A stretch of 64,000 bases of DNA from Flavobacterium sp. IB48 (GTDB lineage: Bacteria > Bacteroidota > Bacteroidia > Flavobacteriales > Flavobacteriaceae). Numbering within the stretch: position 1 is the stretch's first letter; each line of letters begins with the position of its first letter. Where the stretch lies: assembly GCF_016405855.1 (NCBI RefSeq), contig NZ_JAEFCA010000002.1, forward strand, positions 62,001-126,000, given 5' to 3'. Both the position numbers and the translations under genes were made by a program. This document shows, piece by piece, positions 40,807 to 49,947 of this stretch. The notes under the pieces are model-generated. The model was not told the DNA's origin and made no database searches. It saw only the letters and a list, made by a program, of their open reading frames with translations.

Positions 40807-41874
40807 TTAAGATTTATAATCGTCAAACGCTTCTAGAATCAATTTATTTTCAACGGATTGGTTAATTTTTATTTTTCCGATTCCTTCAATCAATGCAAAT
40901 TGAATTAAACCGTATTCATTTTTTTTGTCGTGAATTAACAATTCTAAGATCGGATCGATGTCTTTTTCCTCAAAAATCACATCGTCATAGATATCTTTAA
41001 TAACTGCTTTAATTTCTCTATATTCTTCTTCAGAGATTAATCCTTTTTGTAGCGAAATATAACTTTCTAAAATCATTCCAACAGCAATAGCTTCTCCGTG
41101 CAGTAAAGTTGTTTTTTCTTCACTTTCTAGAAAGTATCCTTCAATAGCGTGACCTAGCGTATGTCCGAAGTTTAGAGCTTTACGTATATTTTTCTCAGTT
41201 GGGTCTTGAATAACGATTTCATTCTTAATTTCTACAGAACGATAAATCAATTGGTCTAATTCATCAAAAACAATTGATTTTAAATCTGAAAATTGTCTCC
41301 AATATGGCGCATCGTATATTAAACCGTGCTTTAGCATTTCTGCCAAACCAGAACGCATTTCGCTTTGAGGTAAAGTTTCTAGATATTGCGTATCAATTAA
41401 AACCATTTGCGGCACATTGATAACTCCGATCTGATTTTTAAGATTTCCTAAGTCAACACCTGTTTTTCCTCCAACAGAAGCATCAACCATAGATAATAAT
41501 GTAGTTGGGATATTAATAAAGTCTACGCCTCTTTTAAAAGTAGAAGCAACAAAACCGCCTAAGTCTGTAACAACACCGCCTCCTAAATTAATAATAAGCG
41601 ATTTTCTATCAGCTCCAAGTTCTGTCAAGATATTCCAGATCTCAATACAGGTTTCTATATTTTTGTTTGCTTCTCCAGCTTCAAATTCTATGATTTCTAT
41701 TGCTAAATCAGTTTCTAAAAGCGGAATAAATTTAGATAAGCAATATTCATTAGTCTGATCATCAACAATTATAAATATATTAGAATATTTACTTTCTCTT
41801 AAATGTTTATTTAAAGCTTCGTAAGCATTCTCATTAAAATGCACGAGATAATTATTGGCTTGAATAGATTGCAT
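40807..41874 (-). CDS. aroB: 3-Dehydroquinate synthase
   Basis: Second step of the shikimate pathway: turns DAHP into 3-dehydroquinate using NAD and a metal ion. NAD-binding and metal-site segments: INLGGGVVTDLGGFVAST, NIPTTLLSMVDASVGGKTG, and the metal ligands in RKALNFGHTLGHAIEG and LHGEAIAVGM. The ATG at MQSIQANNYLV (41874) is preferred to an in-frame ATG at 41901, because the -7 box (41899-41906) would lie inside the longer frame. This gives 355 aa, normal for AroB. It is divergent from the proline dehydrogenase gene. Confidence 0.95.
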   Translation of the reverse strand: MQSIQANNYLVHFNENAYEALNKHLRESKYSNIFIIVDDQTNEYCLSKFIPLLETDLAIEIIEFEAGEANKNIETCIEIWNILTELGADRKSLIINLGGGVVTDLGGFVASTFKRGVDFINIPTTLLSMVDASVGGKTGVDLGNLKNQIGVINVPQMVLIDTQYLETLPQSEMRSGLAEMLKHGLIYDAPYWRQFSDLKSIVFDELDQLIYRSVEIKNEIVIQDPTEKNIRKALNFGHTLGHAIEGYFLESEEKTTLLHGEAIAVGMILESYISLQKGLISEEEYREIKAVIKDIYDDVIFEEKDIDPILELLIHDKKNEYGLIQFALIEGIGKIKINQSVENKLILEAFDDYKS

Positions 41875-41898
41875 AGTTCTTTTAGTTAATTTAAAGCG

Positions 41899-41906
41899 CA
41901 AAAATA
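41899..41906 (-). promoter_or_regulatory. -7 promoter box of aroB
   Basis: Minus strand TATTTTTG (TAnnTTTG). Transcription would begin near 41892, which excludes the upstream in-frame ATG. Confidence 0.65.
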
Positions 41907-42097
41907 AGGCATTTTTACCTTAATAATATTCAAACTTTAAGGCTAATTTGTGTAAAATGCGGGTTTGCTTCTTTAAAATTAAGATAAAATTCTTTTAAGT
42001 AGTAAACATTTACTTCATAAATTTATGCTTTTGACATTCTTATTAACAATATACAAAAATTTGATGCCGTTTGATAAAGAATATTCAAAACACTCTC

Positions 42098-42105
42098 TAT
42101 ATTTG
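42098..42105 (+). promoter_or_regulatory. -7 promoter box of the proline dehydrogenase gene
   Basis: TATATTTG, perfect TAnnTTTG, 18 bases before the start codon. Confidence 0.7.
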
Positions 42106-42123
42106 CATAAAAAATAAAACTTA

Positions 42124-43293
42124 ATGGAAAAGATATTCGACAACACTCAAGTTGCGTTTTCACTAAAAAGCGACACAGAGCTTGATAGAGCTTATTTCCT
42201 TTTCAAAATGATTGACAGCGAACCTCTTGTAAGAATTGGTACAGCTGTAACTAATTTTGCAATTAAAGCTCATTTACCAGTAGAAGGATTAATTCGTGCA
42301 ACTGTTTTTGACCATTTTTGTGGTGGTGTAAACGAAAATGACTGTCTTACTGTTGTAGACAAAATGTTTACAAAAGGAGTTTCTTCAGTTTTAGATTATT
42401 CTGTTGAAGGAAAAGAAGAAGAAGAGCAGTTTGATGCCGCTTTAGAAATGACTTTAAGAACAATCGATTTTGCTAAAGAACGTTTGGCAATTCCATTTGC
42501 AGTTTTTAAACCAACTGGTTTAGGCCGTTTCGAATTATATGAGAAATTAGGAGAAAAACAAACTCTTAACCCAGCAGAACAAGCAGAATGGGATAGAGTA
42601 GTAGCTCGTTTTGATAAAGTTTGCAGTGAAGCGCATAAAAAAGATGTAGCTTTATTAATTGACGGTGAGGAAAGCTGGATGCAGGATGCTGCTGATGATT
42701 TGGTTACCGACATGATGCGTAAATACAATAAAGAAAAAGCAATTGTATTTAACACTTTACAAATGTACCGTTGGGATCGTTTAGATTATTTGAAAAAAAT
42801 TCACGAAGTTGCAAAAACTGAAGGTTTCTATATCGGAATGAAATTGGTTCGTGGCGCTTACATGGAAAAAGAAAACAAAAGAGCAGAAGAAAAAGGCTAT
42901 GTTTCTCCAATTTGCGTTTCTAAAGAAGCTACAGATGTAAATTATGATAATGCTGTACAATATATGTTAGAGCATATTGACAAAATGGCCATTTTTGCAG
43001 GAACTCATAATGAATTAAGTTCATACAAATTAATGGAAATGATGGCAGAGAAAGGAATCGCTAAAAATGATTCTAGAATCTGGTTTGGACAATTATATGG
43101 AATGAGTGATAATATTAGTTACAACTTAGCAGAAAACGGCTATAACGACGCTAAATACTTACCATTTGGACCTGTAAAAGATGTTATGCCGTACTTGATT
43201 CGTCGTGCAGAAGAAAACACTTCGGTTGCCGGACAAACAAGTCGCGAATTATCTATGATTAAAGCAGAACGCAAGAGAAGAAAAGGAAAATAA
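42124..43293 (+). CDS. putA: Proline dehydrogenase
   Basis: FAD-dependent first step of proline breakdown, giving pyrroline-5-carboxylate. The barrel segments characteristic of the PutA PRODH domain are present: FKPTGLGRFELYEKLG, DGEESWMQ, NTLQMYRWD, MKLVRGAYMEKE, AGTHNE, FGQLYGMSD and PYLIRRAEENTSV with the substrate-binding Arg pair. At 389 aa it is a stand-alone PRODH without the P5C dehydrogenase domain of E. coli-type PutA. It has its own promoter and terminator. Confidence 0.95.
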   Translation: MEKIFDNTQVAFSLKSDTELDRAYFLFKMIDSEPLVRIGTAVTNFAIKAHLPVEGLIRATVFDHFCGGVNENDCLTVVDKMFTKGVSSVLDYSVEGKEEEEQFDAALEMTLRTIDFAKERLAIPFAVFKPTGLGRFELYEKLGEKQTLNPAEQAEWDRVVARFDKVCSEAHKKDVALLIDGEESWMQDAADDLVTDMMRKYNKEKAIVFNTLQMYRWDRLDYLKKIHEVAKTEGFYIGMKLVRGAYMEKENKRAEEKGYVSPICVSKEATDVNYDNAVQYMLEHIDKMAIFAGTHNELSSYKLMEMMAEKGIAKNDSRIWFGQLYGMSDNISYNLAENGYNDAKYLPFGPVKDVMPYLIRRAEENTSVAGQTSRELSMIKAERKRRKGK

Positions 43294-43329
43294 TTTTTAG
43301 TTTTCTGATTTCTGTCTCAGTTTAGAGAT

Positions 43330-43369
43330 AAAAAAAACTCCAATCTTTTTTGATTGGAGTTTTTTTTAT
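43330..43369. terminator. Bidirectional terminator after proline dehydrogenase
   Basis: Stem AAAAAAACTCCAATC / GATTGGAGTTTTTTT with a 6-nt loop, between convergent genes. Confidence 0.9.
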
Positions 43370-43394
43370 CAATTAAGCAGAGTCTAGATCCTGT

Positions 43395-45185
43395 TTATGA
43401 ATTACTAAACTGTAAATTACTCAAGTTTTTATAAATACCGTTTTCTAAGTTTATTAATTCTTGGTGCGTTCCTTCTTCTGAAATTTTTCCGTTGTCAAGA
43501 ACTAGAATTTTATCTGCATTTCTAATTGTCGAAAGACGGTGAGCAATGATAATACTTGTTCTTCCTTCCATTAACACTTCTAAAGCTTCTTGAACAAGTT
43601 TTTCGCTTTCGCTATCTAAAGAGGATGTAGCTTCATCTAAAATCAAAATGCTTGGATTTTTAAGCAATGCTCTCGCAATTGCAATACGCTGGCGCTGACC
43701 TCCAGAAAGTTTAACACCACGTTCTCCAACCAAAGTTTCAAATTTTTCAGGAAAACCATCCACAAAATTATAAGCGTTGGCTTGTTTTGCGGCTGTGATA
43801 ATCTCTTCTTCTGTAGCATTCGGATTTCCGTAAGCAATATTTTCTCTAATTGTTCCTCCAAATAAAATTACGTCTTGAGGAACGATACTCATATTTCCGC
43901 GAAGATCTTCTAAATCATAATCATGAATGTTTTTACCATCAACTAATATTTGTCCAGAAGTGATGTCATAAAAACGCAATAAAAGAGAAGAAATAGTAGA
44001 TTTTCCCGCACCACTTGGTCCTACGATTGCAATTTTTTGTCCGAATTCGGCAGTAAAATTAACATCTTTTAAAACCTGAACTTCTTTTCTTGAAGGATAA
44101 CTAAAAGCAACATTATTGAAAAAAACGTTTCCTTTAATTTTTTCAACTGCCGAAAGTCTTGGTTTAGCATTAATTTCTTCAGGAGTTTCTTCTAATAATT
44201 CAAAAACACGTTCTGTTGCACCAACTGCTTTTTGGATCTGCGCATACATTTCTGCAATTCCGCCAAAAGAAGCTCCAATAAAAGTAGTATACAATACAAA
44301 CGAAATTAAATCACCAACACCTTCAACTTCTCCTTTAATTGTTAGTGTAATTCCGTACCAAACAACAGCAACAACACATCCGAAAAGGCAAAGAATAATA
44401 AATGAAGCAAAGTAACCTCTGTATTGACCACCTTTAATGGCAATTTTTACAATTTCTCTAATCTTGTTTTTATAGCGTTGAATTTCGTACCATTCGTTAG
44501 CAAATGCTTTTACATTGCTAATTCCTTGTAATGTTTCTTCAACAATAACTTGACTTTCAGCAACTTTATCTTGCGTTTTTTTTCCGTATTTACGAATGAA
44601 TCTTCCAAAGATTACAGCAGCAACAGCCACAACAGGCACAATTGCTAACATCATTAAAGTTAATTTTGGACTAATGCTTCCTAAAATTATAAAACCTCCA
44701 ATAATTAGAATAAACTGACGTAAAAACTCTGCAATAGTCGTACTAAATGTATCTTGCAATTGCGAAATATCTGCGCTTATTCTACTATTAAGTTCTCCAA
44801 CGCGTTTTTGCGAATAAAATGACATTGGTAATTTTATCAAATTCTCATATAAAGCAAAACGAATGTTTGAAAGCGAGTTTTCGGTAAAATTCACAAACAA
44901 TGAAATTCTAAAAAAAGAGAAAATAGCCTGAAGTCCTAGAATTGCCATTAAACCAAGAGCTATTTCATTTGCTTTTGAAAGGTCTTTATTGGTAACACAA
45001 TCTACTAACATTCCCATTAATTTAGGAAAGGCTAGGGCAGTGGCACTTGTTAAGAATAAGAATATCAAACCAAGGAAGAATTTCCATTTATGGTTTTTAG
45101 CATATTTAAAAATTCGGAGAGCTTTTTGAAGGGAGTTAGAGTTTAATTTAGCTTTAGGTAAATCATTTTCTTGAAATCTTGCCAT
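43395..45185 (-). CDS. MsbA-like ABC exporter (fused membrane and ATPase domains)
   Basis: Half-transporter that dimerises to export lipids or drugs. The N-terminal about 320 residues contain six membrane helices and the coupling helix region; the ATPase domain follows with Walker A VGPSGAGKSTI, Q-loop NMSIVPQDVILF, signature KLSGGQRQRIAIARAL, Walker B ILILDEATSSLD and H-loop IIAHRLST. Lipid A export by MsbA is the best-known role; specificity cannot be read here. I take the ATG at MARFQEND (45185) over a TTG four codons upstream. A -7 box lies at 45208-45215. Confidence 0.92.
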   Translation of the reverse strand: MARFQENDLPKAKLNSNSLQKALRIFKYAKNHKWKFFLGLIFLFLTSATALAFPKLMGMLVDCVTNKDLSKANEIALGLMAILGLQAIFSFFRISLFVNFTENSLSNIRFALYENLIKLPMSFYSQKRVGELNSRISADISQLQDTFSTTIAEFLRQFILIIGGFIILGSISPKLTLMMLAIVPVVAVAAVIFGRFIRKYGKKTQDKVAESQVIVEETLQGISNVKAFANEWYEIQRYKNKIREIVKIAIKGGQYRGYFASFIILCLFGCVVAVVWYGITLTIKGEVEGVGDLISFVLYTTFIGASFGGIAEMYAQIQKAVGATERVFELLEETPEEINAKPRLSAVEKIKGNVFFNNVAFSYPSRKEVQVLKDVNFTAEFGQKIAIVGPSGAGKSTISSLLLRFYDITSGQILVDGKNIHDYDLEDLRGNMSIVPQDVILFGGTIRENIAYGNPNATEEEIITAAKQANAYNFVDGFPEKFETLVGERGVKLSGGQRQRIAIARALLKNPSILILDEATSSLDSESEKLVQEALEVLMEGRTSIIIAHRLSTIRNADKILVLDNGKISEEGTHQELINLENGIYKNLSNLQFSNS

Positions 45186-45207
45186 TTGAATATACAATTA
45201 AGGTACG

Positions 45208-45215
45208 CAAAGGTA
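45208..45215 (-). promoter_or_regulatory. -7 promoter box of the ABC exporter gene
   Basis: Minus strand TACCTTTG (TAnnTTTG), 22 bases before the ATG. Confidence 0.6.
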
Positions 45216-45381
45216 TAACTATAGCAAATGATTACAAAAAGAATATCCTCATTTAGTCTCAAGGCATTCAATTTTTAACTAAATTTTAAAAAACATACAT
45301 TTTTACTTATTTTTAATTCATTGATAAATAGAATTCTAAAAATTTTATTAGATCTTTTTTTTACTTTTTTCAAAAAAAGAC

Positions 45382-45411
45382 TTGGAAATATAAAATCTAG
45401 CTGTATATTTG
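45382..45411 (+). promoter_or_regulatory. Promoter of the tRNA-Val/tRNA-Tyr pair
   Basis: TTG (45382-45384), 19 bases, then TATATTTG (45404-45411): a close match to the Bacteroidota -33/-7 consensus and a good local reference for reading other promoters. Confidence 0.8.
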
Positions 45412-45448
45412 CACTCGCAATCACAAACGATAGCAACCTAGTAAAATA

Positions 45449-45523
45449 GGGCGATTAGCTCAGCTGGTTCAGAGCACCTCGTTTACACCGAGGGGGTCGG
45501 GGGTTCGAACCCCTCATCGCCCA
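45449..45523 (+). tRNA. tRNA-Val (anticodon UAC)
   Basis: Cloverleaf: acceptor GGGCGAT / ATCGCCC, D-arm GCTCAGCTGGTTCAGAGC, anticodon stem CCTCG / CGAGG around TTTACAC (anticodon TAC), T-arm GGGGGTTCGAACCCC. The 3' CCA is not encoded. Confidence 0.96.
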
Positions 45524-45525
45524 CA

Positions 45526-45558
45526 AAACTCCTTAACTAATTAAGGAGTTTTTTTTTG
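45526..45558 (+). terminator. Terminator-like hairpin between the two tRNA genes
   Basis: Perfect 11-bp stem AAACTCCTTAA / TTAAGGAGTTT with a 4-nt loop and long T-tract. Confidence 0.85.
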
Positions 45559-45600
45559 ATTTTCTTGAATGTAATGATTTATGCTTTACACTCAAATTTT

Positions 45601-45681
45601 GGGGAGATACTCAAGCGGCCAACGAGGGCAGACTGTAAATCTGCTGTGTGAACTTCGCAGGTTCGAATCCTGCTCTCCCCA
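45601..45681 (+). tRNA. tRNA-Tyr (anticodon GUA)
   Basis: Class II tRNA with a long variable arm. Acceptor GGGGAGA / TCTCCCC, anticodon stem GCAGA / TCTGC around CTGTAAA (anticodon GTA), T-arm GCAGGTTCGAATCCTGC. CCA not encoded. Confidence 0.96.
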
Positions 45682-45691
45682 CAAAAACAAT

Positions 45692-45731
45692 AAAGCCTGT
45701 AAATCTTAGGATATACAGGCTTTTATTTTTT
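45692..45731 (+). terminator. Terminator after tRNA-Tyr
   Basis: Stem AAAGCCTGTA / TACAGGCTTT with a 12-nt loop and T-rich tail. Confidence 0.8.
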
Positions 45732-45911
45732 AATAAGTTTATTTTATAAGCATAGTTACATATTTAATTTCTTTATCTCTTGATTTACAATAGAAATTAA
45801 AATACTGATTTTTAAAACGAGCAAATTATAGAATAGTTCCTATATTTAAACGAAAAAAAACTTATTTAAGTTTTCAACTTCAATCTGAAATCTAAATCTT
45901 GAACACAAAAA

Positions 45912-46472
45912 TTGGCAAAACAAAAATCTAACCTAAACTGGTATTTTATATTTACAGGAATTTTAATATTGTATTTAAGTTTATCCTATAATCTGACATC
46001 TAAAAAAACAGAGTTACAAGAAATTAGAGTAGAACTAAAAAATGATATCGCCAGTGCAAAGGGCAGAGGTACTTCTGATTATAAATTTTGGACAAAAACC
46101 TTTGAGAATCGATTTAATATCTTGAATGCAAGTGTATCTAAAGAAAAACAGGATGTTGTATCAAATTTAAAACAAGGCCAAAAGGTCGATTTATTAATTA
46201 AATCATCAGATTTTAAAAAACTTTCTGAAGGCAAAGAAGATGTAACTGTAATCGGGCTTAGTTTAAATGGAAATTCATTAATGACGCAAGATGAATTTTA
46301 TCATAATCGAGAATTATACAAAATTCGACAAAGAACAACAGCGTTTTTTTTAGCCTTTATGTTATTTTTAAACGGTTTGGCAAAAATTCCTCAGAAAGTG
46401 AATTATATTATCATTGGAGTTTTTATTGCTGTGATAATTATTATGCGATTTTTTGAAATAGGTATTTATTAA
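45912..46472 (+). CDS. Membrane protein of unknown function
   Basis: Start is a TTG followed by AKQKSNLNWYF; no in-frame ATG precedes the first membrane helix (FIFTGILILYLSLSYN). A soluble segment of about 100 residues follows (LQEIRVELKNDIASAKGRGT, QKVDLLIKSSDFKKLSEGKE), then two membrane helices at the C-terminus (AFFLAFMLFLNGLAK, YIIIGVFIAVIIIMRFF). No known domain. Lies just after the tRNA pair. Confidence 0.6.
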   Translation: MAKQKSNLNWYFIFTGILILYLSLSYNLTSKKTELQEIRVELKNDIASAKGRGTSDYKFWTKTFENRFNILNASVSKEKQDVVSNLKQGQKVDLLIKSSDFKKLSEGKEDVTVIGLSLNGNSLMTQDEFYHNRELYKIRQRTTAFFLAFMLFLNGLAKIPQKVNYIIIGVFIAVIIIMRFFEIGIY

Positions 46473-46503
46473 AATTATAAATGTTTTAAAAATAGTATAG
46501 ACT

Positions 46504-47301
46504 TTAATTACTGATTGCTTTTTTCCTTTTAAAAACAAAATCATATTGATTGATTGTAGTTTTAAACCTATCATTTTCAAATTCATATATTGGCTTTTTG
46601 TATATAAGTTCATTGGTCTGAAAATGAAAATGATAAAAAAAGCCATTTTTTATCTGAACATTCGTTTCAAGAACGGTTATCAAAAAAGTTTCTTTTGTGT
46701 TATAATCCATTACAGTTGTTAAACAGATAAATTTGTAAATTTCATCATTAAACGGCTCAATTTTCAGTTCTATTTTAGAACCAATTGGCATCCAATCTGT
46801 CATATTGTAATTGATTCTTAACTGACCAGTTTCTTTAAGCGAAATCCAATCTCCAAGCAATTCGCCTGCACTTACAATGCTAGGCTCATAAAGGGTTTCG
46901 AATTTTAATCCGTTTAAAATTGCATTAAAAATATCTGTTACATAAATCTTATTTTCAAGTTGCTCATAGATTATTCGTCCAATTTTCTTGCGATCTTGAT
47001 TTAAGAACAATTTTGATTGTAATACTTGATTAAAATCATTAGACACTAAATTAAATCTGTTAGAATTAATTGACTCAAATATTTTTATGAATGAAGCTTT
47101 GTTCTCCTGATTCAGAACGATGTTTAAATTTAATTCGTTAAAACTGCCATATCTGAGCTTTTCGTTAAATTCAGATAATAGTGTATTATATTCTAAAGGC
47201 ATTAATTCTTCAAATTCAGGATGGTTTAGCAATTCGAATAGAATGAAAAATACAAATTTTCGTTCGGTAAATGTCTGGTCAAATATTCTTAATATGTTCA
47301 T
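46504..47301 (-). CDS. Protein of unknown function
   Basis: 265 aa, helical N-terminal half (FFILFELLNHPEFEELMPLE), strand-rich C-terminal half (LRINYNMTDWMPIGSKIELK, FLITVLETNVQIKNGFFYHF). No signal peptide, membrane helix or motif I recognise. Convergent with the unknown membrane protein and downstream of the zincin gene on the same strand. Confidence 0.6.
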   Translation of the reverse strand: MNILRIFDQTFTERKFVFFILFELLNHPEFEELMPLEYNTLLSEFNEKLRYGSFNELNLNIVLNQENKASFIKIFESINSNRFNLVSNDFNQVLQSKLFLNQDRKKIGRIIYEQLENKIYVTDIFNAILNGLKFETLYEPSIVSAGELLGDWISLKETGQLRINYNMTDWMPIGSKIELKIEPFNDEIYKFICLTTVMDYNTKETFLITVLETNVQIKNGFFYHFHFQTNELIYKKPIYEFENDRFKTTINQYDFVFKRKKAISN

Positions 47302-47341
47302 TTTTAGATTTTATGAAAGTAAATAATACTTGTGAATTTCT

Positions 47342-48271
47342 TTATTTAAAAAATGAATCAAAACTTTCTTTTTTCGCTTTTTGATACTTTTTGATATCAG
47401 TATTTAAAAATCCACTTTCTTTTAAAAATTGTAATGGATCTTTTATATTCAATATATCATCTATTGCCTTTTGCTTGTCTTTTTGTTTATTAAAATAAGA
47501 TTCAATTATTTTATATCCAATCCAATATCCTAAATCATTTGGTCTGTCATCTTTTTTTGAAGTTCCATACAACCAATCTTGATAATCAGTATTTTTTAAT
47601 CTTGTTACAAATTCTTGGCACAATTTATCTTGATTTTGCGCTCCATATTTATACGAAAACTGATTAATTGATTCTCCAGAAATAAGTTCGCCAATAAAAT
47701 CTGCACCACCTTCCATCAAACACCATTTTAAGAGCATGTCTTTACCTGTTATGTTTTGCTGATAATGAATTAGTTCGTGCGCAATTAAGCCCGAAATTCC
47801 ATCTAGATTTTGAAGCTTTTCAATTCCAATAATAACTCCTTCAGGAGCAGAGGTTCCGCCTGAATTAAATCTTCCGTAAACAAAATAAATAGGAGGGAAT
47901 TTTGCTTTTGGATACCAATATTTTAATGAGCTGTAAATAGCTTTCACTCGCTTTTCTTTAGAAGAAAGACCATCTAAAACATTTCTCGAAGACTCATAAT
48001 CTACTTTTCTTTTTTTTACAACTGTAAAAAGAGAGTCGGCATTAATAATTCTGTTTTCAGTAAAAGCCTTAACTCCAGGAGAACCTTTTTGAATGTACTC
48101 CACAAATGGATTGTCTTTTGATTTGTCCATTTTGTCAAAAGCTATCCAGAAATTATCTGAATCTTTAGTTTCAAATACTGCATCTAAAGGATTGTCTGAG
48201 AAATTACTTTGTCCAAAAACTGGAACTTGAATGTAAATTATGGCGAATAGAATAATAAATTTAAGCTTCAT
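47342..48271 (-). CDS. Exported zincin-type metallopeptidase (HExxH)
   Basis: Signal peptide (MKLKFIILFAIIYIQVPVFG) and a zinc-protease motif GLIAHELIHYQQNI (HExxH, about residues 165-178), followed about 20 residues later by EGGADFIGEL, which supplies the likely third ligand Glu. The upstream strand IYFVYGRFNSGGTSAPEGVI fits the edge strand of such peptidases. It resembles the DUF2268-like predicted protease group, but I cannot name a family with certainty. Its first four codons overlap the end of the 48261-48773 gene. Confidence 0.75.
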   Translation of the reverse strand: MKLKFIILFAIIYIQVPVFGQSNFSDNPLDAVFETKDSDNFWIAFDKMDKSKDNPFVEYIQKGSPGVKAFTENRIINADSLFTVVKKRKVDYESSRNVLDGLSSKEKRVKAIYSSLKYWYPKAKFPPIYFVYGRFNSGGTSAPEGVIIGIEKLQNLDGISGLIAHELIHYQQNITGKDMLLKWCLMEGGADFIGELISGESINQFSYKYGAQNQDKLCQEFVTRLKNTDYQDWLYGTSKKDDRPNDLGYWIGYKIIESYFNKQKDKQKAIDDILNIKDPLQFLKESGFLNTDIKKYQKAKKESFDSFFK

Positions 48272-48773
48272 GGGATTTCTTTAAAGGAGTTATCTGTATT
48301 TTTCTAAAATTAAACACATCAGAAAAATATTCTTTTTCTTTATCTTCTAGAATTAGCAAACCGTTACAATACGTTATTTCAAATCGGGCACTTTTTAAAA
48401 ATAAATGTTTTAATCTATAATTATAATCGAGTTCTTTTTCAATCGCGCTAATGATGTTTACAGATTCTTCTTGCTCAATTTTAAACCATTCAGCGATTTC
48501 TATTGTTTTTTTGATACTAAAAGGCAGTTCTACATCATCATATTTCCTTTTAAATAAACTCAAGCAAAAATGATAAACCGTTTCCTCTGGCACCAAAAGC
48601 GTTTTTTTATCAAAATGCAGATTATACGTAATTCTAAAATTCGTTTCATCTTCGAGCTGAACGCTAATTTTATTTACTTCATTCACAAAAATGGTTGAAT
48701 TCGAGAAAGTATCAGATTTGTGATTGAAACACTCTGATAAAATTTTTAAATTTTCGATAATTGGTTTATCCAT
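48261..48773 (-). CDS. Protein of unknown function
   Basis: 170 aa, strand-rich, no signal peptide or membrane helix. Includes NFRITYNLHFDKKTLLVPEE and RFEITYCNGLLILEDKEKEY. Its stop overlaps the start of the zincin gene by 11 bases, so the two are translated from one transcript. No family recognised. Confidence 0.6.
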   Translation of the reverse strand: MDKPIIENLKILSECFNHKSDTFSNSTIFVNEVNKISVQLEDETNFRITYNLHFDKKTLLVPEETVYHFCLSLFKRKYDDVELPFSIKKTIEIAEWFKIEQEESVNIISAIEKELDYNYRLKHLFLKSARFEITYCNGLLILEDKEKEYFSDVFNFRKIQITPLKKSHEA

Positions 48774-48833
48774 TACGCAGGAAGATTGATTTTTCGGAGC
48801 ACTTCTTACAGCAAATTTTGGTTTGCTTTGATC

Positions 48834-49157
48834 TTATTTGTTTTTATCAAAATCATTGGGCCACAATCCAAATTTAACCATATTACCACGATATTTTTCT
48901 AACTCTTTCTCTTTAACCAACTTTTCCCATTCTTCATTTTCCATAGATTTTTGATAAAAAGAGGATACTTTTTGTGATTTTGAATAATTATTAATCTCAA
49001 TCCTTTTATTGATTCTAACTTTTTGGTCGGAAGTTAAATTAACAGCAATCTGTTTCCACAAATCGGATATTGGATTTTTTTCAACAAGTTGGGCCAATAA
49101 TTCTATTTCCTGATCATTCAGGTTTTTTGGAAAATCGTCCGGACTAAAATCTTTCAT
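48834..49157 (-). CDS. Small helical protein of unknown function
   Basis: 107 aa, mostly helical and charged ([40 protein letters not shown]). No known domain. Lies in the minus-strand cluster upstream of the zincin pair. Confidence 0.55.
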   Translation of the reverse strand: MKDFSPDDFPKNLNDQEIELLAQLVEKNPISDLWKQIAVNLTSDQKVRINKRIEINNYSKSQKVSSFYQKSMENEEWEKLVKEKELEKYRGNMVKFGLWPNDFDKNK

Positions 49158-49260
49158 TAGATATTTCGTTTAATTCTCTATTGTTCATCAAAATATTCAT
49201 AACCAGAACTTCCTAAATATCTTTTTCTAACGTCGGGTAATTCAAATCTGGTTTTTAAAT

Positions 49261-49809
49261 TTATAAAACGTTTCTTTGCGTGGTAAAAGACTTGTATTTT
49301 AAATTTTTATCCTTAAAAATTAACGCTTTTATAGAAGTATTCATTGTAAAATAAGTAATACTTATAAAATCTCCAGTTTCGATTTTCTGGTAGTCTCTTT
49401 CATAAATAGAAACGTTTCTGTATTTCTCTTCAATTGGAGAATAAATTGTTATTTCATGAGAAATCGTATCCGAATCATAACCTTCATGAGTTACAATCTC
49501 TTTTTTTAAAACTTTCACATTTCCCTCTATCTTTTTTTGAAAATACAAACCTCGTTTTCTTTCTAAAACCGTTATCAATGCTTGGATCGTAATATAGATC
49601 CAGAAACCAAAAACTACCAATATCATCAAAATTGCAAATCCTTTATCTTCATTGTGTTGCTTTTGTACAGCTAAATAAATTAGATAAATTGGCAGAACTA
49701 TAGAAAAGAGAGTTAAAAGAACTAACAAAATATATCCTTTTTTCAATTTTCGTTTAAGAAATTTTATATCCTCAGTATTTAATTCTTTAATTTCTAGAAT
49801 TTCTTGCAT
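49261..49809 (-). CDS. Membrane protein of unknown function
   Basis: 182 aa with two membrane helices (GYILLVLLTLFSIVLPIYLI, GFAILMILVVFGFWIYITIQ) and a C-terminal strand-rich soluble domain of about 90 residues (EITIYSPIEEKYRNVSIYER, ISITYFTMNTSIKALIFKDK). Topology resembles small DUF3592-like proteins, but I do not assign a family. Divergent from the HD hydrolase. Confidence 0.6.
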   Translation of the reverse strand: MQEILEIKELNTEDIKFLKRKLKKGYILLVLLTLFSIVLPIYLIYLAVQKQHNEDKGFAILMILVVFGFWIYITIQALITVLERKRGLYFQKKIEGNVKVLKKEIVTHEGYDSDTISHEITIYSPIEEKYRNVSIYERDYQKIETGDFISITYFTMNTSIKALIFKDKNLKYKSFTTQRNVL

Positions 49810-49947
49810 TGAATAACTTACTATTTATATACGCTAATATAAGCGAAATCCTCTTACTAATATTTTAATATTTATAAAATAAAGCTTCATGTACTATTGC
49901 AGATTATTATAAAAAGCAATAAATTACATTCAATCAAAATTAAAATT

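Noticed and set aside
45449..45681. tRNA pair as an integration site with an attached island
   Set aside because: No integrase gene and no repeat of the tRNA-Tyr 3' end was found in the window. The unusual gene cluster after it is reported separately with that caution.
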